Positions 1-5,660 of a stretch of 6,244 nucleotides of DNA are shown in pieces. Each line of letters opens with the position of its first letter. Position 1 is the first letter of the stretch. The notes below the pieces were generated by a model that ran no database searches, had not been told where the DNA came from, and saw only the letters and a list, made by a program, of their open reading frames with translations. The translations under genes and the position numbers were made by a program. The DNA lies in NCBI GenBank assembly GCA_945875135.1, contig CAMCJO010000137.1, forward strand, positions 1 through 6,244. Reading direction: 5' to 3'. Source of the stretch: an uncultured Porphyromonas sp. (lineage in GTDB: Bacteria; Bacteroidota; Bacteroidia; Bacteroidales; Porphyromonadaceae).

Positions 1-9
1 AGACTGTCA

Positions 10-40
10 CAAAGATACGAATAAAAAACTGGAGATACAG
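10..40 (-). promoter_or_regulatory. Probable Bacteroidetes-type promoter facing left, out of the window
   Basis: Read on the minus strand, positions 17 to 10 give TATCTTTG, which matches the Bacteroidetes -7 consensus TAnnTTTG and sits in the common context TTCGTATCTTTG. A -33 TTG is not perfect: 20 bp upstream there is CTG (plus positions 38-40). It would drive a minus-strand gene beyond the left edge, whose identity cannot be seen. The palindromic array begins only about 20 bp upstream of the -33 position, so the two may be functionally linked. This is a motif match only. Confidence 0.45.
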
Positions 41-62
41 AAATCCCTGCCGTCTGGCTAAC

Positions 63-224
63 AGTTCCCCTAGAGGAACTGAAAAGTTCCTCCGTTGGAA
101 CTAAAGAGTTCCCCCCTTGGAACTAAAAAGTTCCTCCGTTGGAACTAAAGAGTTCCTCCGTTGGAACTAAAGAGTTCCCCCCTTGGAACTAAAAAGTTCC
201 AAAAGAGGATCTGCTTTTGGAACT
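63..224. repeat. Tandem array of seven 22-bp palindromic units
   Basis: AGTTCC recurs at 63, 85, 107, 129, 151, 173 and 195, exactly 22 bp apart. In the first six units it is followed after 6 bp by its inverted partner GGAACT (75, 97, 119, 141, 163, 185) and then a 4-bp A-rich linker. Units 2, 4 and 5 are identical, with spacer TCCGTT and linker AAAG. Units 3 and 6 are identical, with spacer CCCCTT and linker AAAA. Unit 1 is divergent (spacer CCTAGA, linker GAAA). Unit 7 is stretched, with its GGAACT at 219. Each half-site can pair either within its unit (6-nt loop) or across the linker (4-nt loop). The array is intergenic, between the ffh terminator and a leftward promoter box. It resembles REP-like or MITE-associated minisatellites. 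Such arrays (BrickBuilt elements) are described in P. gingivalis, but I cannot confirm that this belongs to them. Function unknown. Confidence 0.93.
195..224. repeat. 30-bp terminal palindrome closing the 22-bp array
   Basis: The last array unit carries 11-bp perfect inverted arms, AGTTCCAAAAG at 195-205 and CTTTTGGAACT at 214-224, around the 8-base centre AGGATCTG. Its outer 6 bp on each side are the same half-sites as in the other units, but the spacer is 18 bp instead of 6, so 12 bp more. On either strand it would form a long stem-loop. It lacks a following T-run on either strand, so it does not look like an ordinary intrinsic terminator. It marks the right boundary of the array; no further AGTTCC or GGAACT half-sites follow in this intergenic region. 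Confidence 0.85.
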
Positions 225-333
225 CGGATGTGTCTTAAGAACAGTGCGATATGAAGACGCAGTACTTCTCGTCTACGGAGCTGTCACGACTGTGCAGGGG
301 GAGACCCGCATGGCGACGCAACAGCCTAAAACG
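225..333. other. Intergenic stretch with no recognisable feature
   Basis: This lies between the palindromic array and the ffh terminator. I see no tRNA, no recognisable protein, no clear promoter and no repeat unit. A short plus-strand open frame starting with TTG at 217 runs through it and ends at 417, but it begins inside the palindrome and passes through the terminator hairpin, so it is not counted as a gene. Together with the array and the terminators, it makes up the 447 gene-free bases on the left. Confidence 0.6.
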
Positions 334-377
334 AAAAAGCAGCACCCTCCGCATCTGCTGACGGGGAGGGTGCTGCT
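328..377 (-). terminator. Intrinsic terminator of the ftsK-lolA-panD-ffh operon
   Basis: On the minus strand the arm AGCAGCACCCTCC (377-365) pairs perfectly over 13 bp with GGAGGGTGCTGCT (350-338) around a 14-nt loop. It runs into TTTTTCGTTTT (338-328). This is a textbook Rho-independent terminator for transcripts coming from ffh, whose stop codon is about 70 nt upstream. On the plus strand the same hairpin is followed by CCTTTTG, so weak two-way termination is possible, but the T-run clearly favours the minus strand. Confidence 0.9.
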
Positions 378-422
378 CCTTTTGAGTAGCTTATGCTATG
401 CCACGAGAGATCTTTAGAGCTT

Positions 423-448
423 GTCGCCTGCTTTGCGGAGCAGGAGAC
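423..448 (-). other. Small stem-loop abutting the ffh stop codon
   Basis: CCTGCT (427-432) and AGCAGG (439-444) form a perfect 6-bp stem around a 6-nt loop. After one mismatched pair (426/445) the stem continues for 3 bp (423-425 with 446-448), so it touches the first position of the ffh TAG stop (448-450). There is no T-run behind it on the minus strand, so it is not itself a convincing terminator. It may be a 3'-end stabilising hairpin, or chance. Confidence 0.4.
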
Positions 449-1788
449 TAGCGACGCTTCTTGTTTTTCTTTTGCTTCTTAGCTTGTGCACGACCTAGAC
501 CACCGCTCTGCATCTTGCGCATGACCTTGCTGACCTGGTCAAACTGCTGGATGAGCCTATTGACCTCAGCGACGGAGGTGCCACTACCATCGGCGATGCG
601 CTTGCGGCGTGAGCCATCGAGGAGACTAGGCTTGGCGCGTTCCTCGGGGGTCATGGAGTAGATAATCGCCTCGATGCCCTTGAAGGCGTCGTTGCTGATG
701 TCTAGGTCCTTGACCATCTTACCTACTCCTGGGATCATGGAGACGAGGTCCTTGAGGTTACCCATCTTCTTGATCTGAGCGATCTGCGCGAGAAAGTCGT
801 CGAAGTCAAATTGGTTCTTAGCGATCTTAGCCTCCAGGCGCTTTGCCTCCTCCTCATCGTACTGCTGCTGCGCACGCTCGACGAGTGAGACGATATCACC
901 CATGCCGAGGATACGGTCGGCCATACGTGAGGGGTGGAAGACCTGCAGCGCCTCCATCTTCTCGCCTGTACCGACGAACTTGATCGGCTTGTTGACGACA
1001 CTGCGTATAGAGAGCGCAGCACCACCACGTGAGTCACCATCAAGCTTGGTGAGGATCACACCATCGAAGTCGAGTCGCTTGTCAAACTCGGCAGCCGTAT
1101 TGACTGCATCCTGACCAGTCATGGAGTCCACGACGAAGAGGGTCTCATCGGGTCGGATCGCCTCCTTGATGCTACTGATCTCATTCATCATCTCCTCATC
1201 GACGGCCAGACGACCTGCGGTATCGATGATGACGGTGTCTAGTCCCTCCTGCTGGGCGTGGGCGATCGCATTGCGAGCGATCTGTACGGGATCTTTGCTG
1301 TCTGGCTCGCTGTAGACGGGTACGCCGATCTGCTCGCCCAGTACGTGTAGCTGCTGGATAGCAGCCGGGCGGTATACGTCACACGCTACGAGGAGTGGCT
1401 TGCGCTGCTCCTGCTTCTTGAGCATATTGGCGAGCTTGCCTGAGAAGGTTGTCTTACCAGAGCCCTGCAGTCCTGACATGAGGATGATGGCGGGGCTGCC
1501 CTGGAGGTTGATCGCCACTGCCTCACTACCCATCAGTGTGGCCAGCTCGTCGTGGACGATCTTGACCATCATCTGCCCTGGATTGACCGCTGTGAGGACG
1601 TTCTGTCCGAGTGCCTTCTCCTTGACTTGGTTGGTGAAGTCTCGTGCTACGTTGTAGTTGACGTCGGCATCGAGTAGGGCGCGGCGTACATCCTTGAGCG
1701 TTTCGGCGACATTGATTTCGGTAATACTCCCTTGTCCTTTGAGTATTTTGAATGAACGCTCTAGGCGTTCGCTTAGATTTTCAAACAT
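448..1788 (-). CDS. ffh: Signal recognition particle protein Ffh (SRP54 GTPase)
   Basis: Ffh is the SRP GTPase. With the SRP RNA it binds signal sequences of nascent inner-membrane and some exported proteins at the ribosome, and hands them to the receptor FtsY at the membrane. The 446-residue product has the usual family length. Residues 1 to about 90 form the helical N domain. The G domain shows the P-loop GLQGSGKTT (106-114), DVYRPAA (137-143), DTAGRL (189-194), GQDAVN (225-230), TKLDGD (247-252) and GTGEK (273-277). The M domain from about residue 300 carries the RNA-binding signature SRRKRIADGSG (393-403; many homologues have K where D400 stands). A lysine/arginine-rich tail (KKQKKNKKRR) ends the protein. 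All GTPase motifs are intact. The ATG at 1788 gives the normal N terminus MFENLSERLE; no clear Shine-Dalgarno is seen. It is the last gene of the operon, 21 bp after panD, and is followed by a strong terminator. Confidence 0.98.
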   Translation of the reverse strand: MFENLSERLERSFKILKGQGSITEINVAETLKDVRRALLDADVNYNVARDFTNQVKEKALGQNVLTAVNPGQMMVKIVHDELATLMGSEAVAINLQGSPAIILMSGLQGSGKTTFSGKLANMLKKQEQRKPLLVACDVYRPAAIQQLHVLGEQIGVPVYSEPDSKDPVQIARNAIAHAQQEGLDTVIIDTAGRLAVDEEMMNEISSIKEAIRPDETLFVVDSMTGQDAVNTAAEFDKRLDFDGVILTKLDGDSRGGAALSIRSVVNKPIKFVGTGEKMEALQVFHPSRMADRILGMGDIVSLVERAQQQYDEEEAKRLEAKIAKNQFDFDDFLAQIAQIKKMGNLKDLVSMIPGVGKMVKDLDISNDAFKGIEAIIYSMTPEERAKPSLLDGSRRKRIADGSGTSVAEVNRLIQQFDQVSKVMRKMQSGGLGRAQAKKQKKNKKRR

Positions 1789-1809
1789 GTTGCTGAGATG
1801 ATGAGTGGT

Positions 1810-2157
1810 TTATAGACGATTCGTGTCGCTATCGGGGAAGATGATCTTAGGCTGGAAGGTGCGAGCCTCGTCGTAGTCCATAAGGGCGTAAGACATAATG
1901 ATGACGATATCGTCAGGCTGTACGAGACGAGCTGCGGGTCCATTGAGACAGATGACTCCGCTGCCGGGCTCACCAGCGATGACGTAGGTGTCGAGGCGGT
2001 TGCCGTTGTTGCAGTCGACGATCTGCACGCGCTCTCCCGGCAGTATGCCGACGGCATCCATGAGGGTGCGGTCGATGGTGATGCTACCCACGTAGTTGAG
2101 GTTAGCCTGTGTGACCCGGACACGATGGATCTTAGATTTGAGTACCTGTATGTACAT
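1810..2157 (-). CDS. panD: Aspartate 1-decarboxylase precursor (pyruvoyl enzyme)
   Basis: PanD decarboxylates L-aspartate to beta-alanine, the amine half of pantothenate and so of coenzyme A; it acts in the cytoplasm as a homotetramer. The 115-residue proenzyme is of normal length, and its residue numbering matches the E. coli enzyme: Lys9, Tyr22, the self-cleavage pair Gly24-Ser25 in YVGS (Ser25 becomes the pyruvoyl group), Arg54, Thr57, Tyr58 and Asn72 (in LNGPAAR). All these key residues are present, so the protein should be active. The ATG at 2157 places Lys9 and Ser25 correctly, which supports this start. It lies 26 bp after the lolA-like gene and 21 bp before ffh. No panB or panC is in the window, so here the gene sits with envelope and secretion genes rather than its pathway partners. 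Self-processing depends on PanM/PanZ in enterics; nothing like it is seen nearby. Confidence 0.97.
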   Translation of the reverse strand: MYIQVLKSKIHRVRVTQANLNYVGSITIDRTLMDAVGILPGERVQIVDCNNGNRLDTYVIAGEPGSGVICLNGPAARLVQPDDIVIIMSYALMDYDEARTFQPKIIFPDSDTNRL

Positions 2158-2183
2158 AGTTTATTGTGTGGATCGCGAGGGGC

Positions 2184-2873
2184 CTAGCGTAGGTCTACGA
2201 CCTCAAGCGATTTGTATTCTTGCGGTGCAAAGGTAAAGGATTGTGACGTAATATGCACCTTCGGCTGTATCTTGTGAATGGTGTAAGAGACTTGCTCGCC
2301 TAGGTCAAAGTAGAGATCGACCCGCTTAGGAGCCTGACTCTGCTGGTCAAATGTCACCTCATAGTACTTGACTCCTGCGAGTACGTTGGTGCCCTGCGTG
2401 GGGACAACGCGGTAAATGACCGTGCCTCGAGGACTCTTGCGCTCGGTGATGCGGTAGCGCTGCGAGGTCTGCTGTATATAAGCGAGCGGATTCATTGCCG
2501 TGAGGTCTTGCTCGGAGGGCGTCATCAAGGTGTAGGTGCGCTCGCTCTGATTGATGATACGCAGTGTCGAGCCGTCGAAGGCTACCTCCATACCGGGCAT
2601 ACTGAGCATAAAGCGACGCCCATAGAGCCATGTGTAGCCCTCCTGAGGCTGTGTGTCCTGTGCCGTTAGGGTAAAGGTGATGGCGACCCCTTTTTTGACC
2701 TGCTGCTCGAACTGTTGGAGTGCTTTGTTGAGGTCAAAGACCGCTTTGCGCTGTCCTTGCAGAGGTGCTATGGCAAAGGTGCCACAGACGAATAGAGCTA
2801 AGAGCGAACTCAGGAGACGCATCGCAAAGGACGCAGTGTGTCGCTGGTATGATAAGGAGAGGTTTGGTCTCAT
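2184..2873 (-). CDS. lolA: LolA-like periplasmic lipoprotein carrier
   Basis: LolA-family proteins take lipoproteins released by the LolCDE transporter from the inner membrane and carry them through the periplasm to the outer membrane. The 229-residue product has an N-terminal hydrophobic segment (about residues 19-36) preceded by Arg19 and ending near APLQG, so cleavage before Gln41 is plausible. Cys30 follows Val29, so there is no lipobox. The rest is beta-rich, as expected for the half-barrel, with the family-like stretches FDGSTLRIINQ (99-109), TLMTPSEQDL (115-124) and NPLAYI (128-133). The family call rests on this pattern and on its place directly after ftsK, an arrangement I recall from other Bacteroidetes. 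The frame allows a start at 2873 or at Met18 (ATG at 2822); the latter gives a more typical signal peptide. A close relative within the LolA-like superfamily with a different cargo cannot be excluded. Confidence 0.85.
   Translation of the reverse strand: MRPNLSLSYQRHTASFAMRLLSSLLALFVCGTFAIAPLQGQRKAVFDLNKALQQFEQQVKKGVAITFTLTAQDTQPQEGYTWLYGRRFMLSMPGMEVAFDGSTLRIINQSERTYTLMTPSEQDLTAMNPLAYIQQTSQRYRITERKSPRGTVIYRVVPTQGTNVLAGVKYYEVTFDQQSQAPKRVDLYFDLGEQVSYTIHKIQPKVHITSQSFTFAPQEYKSLEVVDLR
2228..2258 (-). promoter_or_regulatory. Possible internal promoter inside the lolA-like gene, ahead of panD
   Basis: On the minus strand positions 2235 to 2228 read TACCTTTG, matching the Bacteroidetes -7 box TAnnTTTG. 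Extended to TACCTTTGCA it is identical to the -7 regions of the ssrA promoter and the proposed ftsK promoter. It lies about 70 bp upstream of the panD start. A -33 TTG is imperfect (GTG, plus 2256-2258, 20 bp spacer). The bases also encode SFTFAPQE of the LolA-like protein, so chance is a real alternative. Confidence 0.3.
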
Positions 2874-2884
2874 TTGATTATCGT

Positions 2885-5479
2885 TTAGAAAGTGTCTAGG
2901 AGTTGATCAAGCGTTGTCTCATCAGCGATCAGCACTTGGCGAGGCTTGCTACCATCTTGTGCCGACACGATGCCGCACTCGTAGAGCTGATCCATAATGC
3001 GTCCAGCTCGGTTGTACCCGATGTTAAAGCGTCGCTGGATGTTGCTCGTCGATCCCTGCTGCATCTGTACGACATGGCGAGCTACTTCCTCAAAGAGCGG
3101 GTCGCGCTCGGACGCACCACTACCTCCAGATCCAGTAGCTCCAGCCGCACCTTCTGTAGCTGGCGGCTCAGGCAGCAAGTAAGGCATTGTCGGATAGGGC
3201 TGACGAGATATGTGATCCACGATGCGCTCTGTCTCAGGCGTGTCAATGAAGGCACACTGGATGCGTCGCATCTCCTTGCCGTCGTTGATAAGCATGTCGC
3301 CACGTCCGATGAGATCCTTGGCGCTTTTGGTGTCAAGGATGGTGCGTGAGTCCACTTGCGAGGAGACCTTGAAGGCGATACGTGCCGGGAAGTTAGCCTT
3401 GATCAGACCCGTGATCACATCTGTACTAGGACGCTGTGTCGCTAGGACGATGTGGATACCCGCTGCACGCGCCTTCTGCGCTAGACGTGCGATAGGCTTC
3501 TCGATGGCTCGTCCCGTGGTCATGATGAGGTCGGCAAACTCATCGACGATGAGCACCAAGTAGGGGAGGAAGACGAAGCCATCCTCCTCACGTAGACGCC
3601 CCTGACGGAAGAGCTTGTTGTACTCTGCGATGTTGCGCACCTTAGCACGTGCGAGCAGTTCGTAGCGCCCGTCCATATCCACGCAGAGAGACTCTAGGAC
3701 GGGGAGTGCCTTGGTTGTGTCGGTGATGATATACTTCTCCTCGTCCTCCAGCTTCGTCAGGAAGTGACGGCCGATACTCTCGTAGATGCTAAACTCTAGC
3801 ATCTTCGGGTCGATAAGGATCAGCTTGAGCTCCTCGGGACGCTTATTATATAGGAGTGAAGTGATGAGCGCATTGAGGCCGACACTCTTACCCTGACCCG
3901 TAGCACCAGCGATCAGTAGGTGCGGCATCTTAGAGAGGTCAAAGAGGTAGACATCGTTCGTGATGGTTCGCCCGATGGCTATCGGGAGCTTCTGATCGGT
4001 CGTGATAAACTTCTGCGAAGTGATCAGCGCCTTCATACCGACGGTGCGCGGGTTACGGTTTGGCACCTCGATACCTATGGTACCACGTCCAGGCATTGGG
4101 GCAATGATACGGATGCCACCGATACTCTCTACCTTCATCGCTATGTCGTCCTCAAGGCTGCGGATGCGGTTGACCTTGACCTTAGGGTCTAGCTTAAATT
4201 CGTAGAGCGTCACGGTCGGTCCGATGGTCACCTCGACTGGTTCCAGTCCGATGCCCAGATCGCTGAGCTTCTCGATAATAAGCTGCTCGATCTCCTTGAT
4301 CTCAGCCCGATCGATCGTCTGCGAAGACTGATCGACATCTGCCAGTAGGTCAGGCGAAGGCATCTGATATCCTCCACGACGGGTCTCACTCTGTGGCACG
4401 GCGGCGGCTTGCGAATCGGCATCCCCCTGCGCAACGGTTACCGTGACACCGCCCTCGAGGCTCTCCTCAGCTGGTGTGGAGACGGGCTCGCGATGTGACT
4501 GCGGAGCATTTGTCGTGGTCTGCGCTGTGGTGCGTGGCGCAGGCTGTGCGGCCAAGGCACTCGGTGCAGGAAGTGGAGCCTCCTCATCTTCGTCTTCCGC
4601 GGTGTCTGGTTCACCATCCACATCCTCTGGGTCAGCCTCTTCACTTGCACCTGTGGGCTCTTCACCTGTGGACTCCTCTCCATCCTCGATGCTCTCTAGG
4701 GAGCTATCGGTCGTGCGGCGACGATTAGGACGCTTGACCCAGCCTAGACCGATAGCTCGGCGCATCCACTGGAGGTACTCATAGCGTATCACCACAATGA
4801 GGATAATGATCGAAACGAGCAAGATCAGTGCTACACCCAGCCATCCGATAGCTAGTAGCAGGTTGTCTATCCAGAGCGTGCAGTAAGCTCCTCCCCAGCG
4901 GAAGAAAGTGGGCATGCCGAGGATGTTTTGTATAGCAGCTGCCGTGAGGCCCGTCCATAGACTCAGGAAGATGGCGTAGACCGTTATTTTGATGAGACTT
5001 CCTCTTGTGGATATACGCATCATACGTAGTGCTCCGATGAAACACAAGACGAGCAAGAACCAGCTACCGAAGCCGAGGAAGCCATCCATCAGCCAATGTG
5101 CTAGATAGGCCCCATGCACACGGGTCACGTTTTGGATATCCGCAACGGCACCATCGATCCCCTCAGGAAGTGTCTGTGTCAGTGCCTCCCAAGGTGTTAG
5201 CTCCGTGACAATGCTCTGGTCACGAGCCCCCACCATAAGGTAGGAGCCACAAGCCACGAGGGTGTATATGACGAAGGCCAGGAGAATCAGGCCCAAGATA
5301 AACGAGATCAGCTCGCCATACCGCTTGTTGGCGACATTGTTTTGTAAGCCCTGCGCCCACGAGCGCATACGACTCCCTACCGAGCGAGAGGGGTTTGAGT
5401 CCTTTCTGCTAGATGCGTTCGTACGCTTGCGAGTCTGTGCCGAGCGTTTTTTGGTCGGTTTATCTTTGGATGTAGCCAT
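2885..5479 (-). CDS. ftsK: DNA translocase FtsK (FtsK/SpoIIIE family)
   Basis: FtsK is an ATP-driven double-stranded DNA pump anchored at the division septum. It moves the chromosome termini apart and activates Xer recombination at dif. The 864-residue product has every expected part. A basic N-terminal tail (1-50) is followed by about four membrane helices near residues 57-80, 135-155, 163-185 and 205-231. The linker (about 255-375) is acidic, then Ala/Pro/Thr-rich. The motor (about 390-770) carries Walker A GATGQGKSV (525-533), Walker B LVLIVDEFAD (641-650) and ATQRPSTDVITG (680-691). A Gly/Ser-rich hinge (777-790) leads to the C-terminal gamma winged helix (about 793-864), with RRFNIGYNRAGRIMDQL for DNA-orientation reading. 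The length is normal for Bacteroidetes FtsK. The ATG at 5479 begins a basic tail ahead of the first membrane helix. It is the first gene of the operon; its TAA is 11 bp before the longest lolA frame. No defect is seen. Confidence 0.98.
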   Translation of the reverse strand: MATSKDKPTKKRSAQTRKRTNASSRKDSNPSRSVGSRMRSWAQGLQNNVANKRYGELISFILGLILLAFVIYTLVACGSYLMVGARDQSIVTELTPWEALTQTLPEGIDGAVADIQNVTRVHGAYLAHWLMDGFLGFGSWFLLVLCFIGALRMMRISTRGSLIKITVYAIFLSLWTGLTAAAIQNILGMPTFFRWGGAYCTLWIDNLLLAIGWLGVALILLVSIIILIVVIRYEYLQWMRRAIGLGWVKRPNRRRTTDSSLESIEDGEESTGEEPTGASEEADPEDVDGEPDTAEDEDEEAPLPAPSALAAQPAPRTTAQTTTNAPQSHREPVSTPAEESLEGGVTVTVAQGDADSQAAAVPQSETRRGGYQMPSPDLLADVDQSSQTIDRAEIKEIEQLIIEKLSDLGIGLEPVEVTIGPTVTLYEFKLDPKVKVNRIRSLEDDIAMKVESIGGIRIIAPMPGRGTIGIEVPNRNPRTVGMKALITSQKFITTDQKLPIAIGRTITNDVYLFDLSKMPHLLIAGATGQGKSVGLNALITSLLYNKRPEELKLILIDPKMLEFSIYESIGRHFLTKLEDEEKYIITDTTKALPVLESLCVDMDGRYELLARAKVRNIAEYNKLFRQGRLREEDGFVFLPYLVLIVDEFADLIMTTGRAIEKPIARLAQKARAAGIHIVLATQRPSTDVITGLIKANFPARIAFKVSSQVDSRTILDTKSAKDLIGRGDMLINDGKEMRRIQCAFIDTPETERIVDHISRQPYPTMPYLLPEPPATEGAAGATGSGGSGASERDPLFEEVARHVVQMQQGSTSNIQRRFNIGYNRAGRIMDQLYECGIVSAQDGSKPRQVLIADETTLDQLLDTF

Positions 5480-5553
5480 GAGGTAGTAATCAGGGAAGTC
5501 TGTAGCGTGAGCATCGTACTATACGTGGTGATCTCCTACAGGAAAGCTTGATG

Positions 5554-5584
5554 CAAAGGTAACGATTTTTACGCCAATGGGCAT
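5554..5584 (-). promoter_or_regulatory. Likely promoter of the ftsK operon
   Basis: On the minus strand positions 5561 to 5554 read TACCTTTG followed by CA, a match to TAnnTTTG and identical over 10 bases to the -7 region of ssrA. At a 20-bp spacer the -33 position has ATG (plus 5582-5584) rather than TTG, so the upstream box is weak. It lies just downstream of the ssrA terminator and would give a 5' leader of about 70 nt before the ftsK ATG at 5479. A better TTG at 5575-5577 has a spacer of only 13 bp, which is too short. Confidence 0.6.
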
Positions 5585-5595
5585 CGCTTTATGCC

Positions 5596-5644
5596 AAAAA
5601 AGAACGTCCCTCGCACAGATCATAAGATCTAGGCAAGGGAAGTT
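5596..5644 (-). terminator. Intrinsic terminator of ssrA
   Basis: On the minus strand, AACTTCCCTTGCC (5644-5632) and AGATC (5630-5626) pair with GATCT (5621-5617) and the arm GCGAGGGACGTT (5614-5603) around a TTAT loop. The stem has a G-U pair and small mismatches. It is followed by C and then TTTTTT (5601-5596). It starts about 17 nt after the mature 3' end of tmRNA and separates ssrA from the ftsK operon, which argues that ftsK is read from its own promoter. Confidence 0.85.
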
Positions 5645-5660
5645 ACTGTAAATGGGGTCG

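Noticed and set aside
63..224. Palindromic repeats as a CRISPR array
   Set aside because: The period is 22 bp with only 4-6 bp variable parts that themselves repeat. There are no unique spacers of about 30 bp and no cas genes in the window.
217..417. Plus-strand 66-residue open frame
   Set aside because: It begins with TTG inside the array's terminal palindrome, runs through the ffh terminator hairpin, has no recognisable protein features and faces against the operon.
735..1043. Second minus-strand frame within ffh (102 residues, very rich in Ser and Arg)
   Set aside because: Its composition is that of a frame-shifted reading of ffh, and the Ffh frame is complete with all GTPase motifs.
2903..3349. 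Plus-strand 148-residue open frame opposite the 3' end of ftsK
   Set aside because: It is the antisense shadow of the conserved FtsK motor and gamma domains; no protein family is recognised.
4443..4784. Plus-strand open frames opposite the FtsK linker, rich in Ser, Pro and His
   Set aside because: They are antisense readings of the low-complexity acidic/Ala/Pro/Thr linker codons and have no domain or independent start signals. The FtsK frame is intact through the region.
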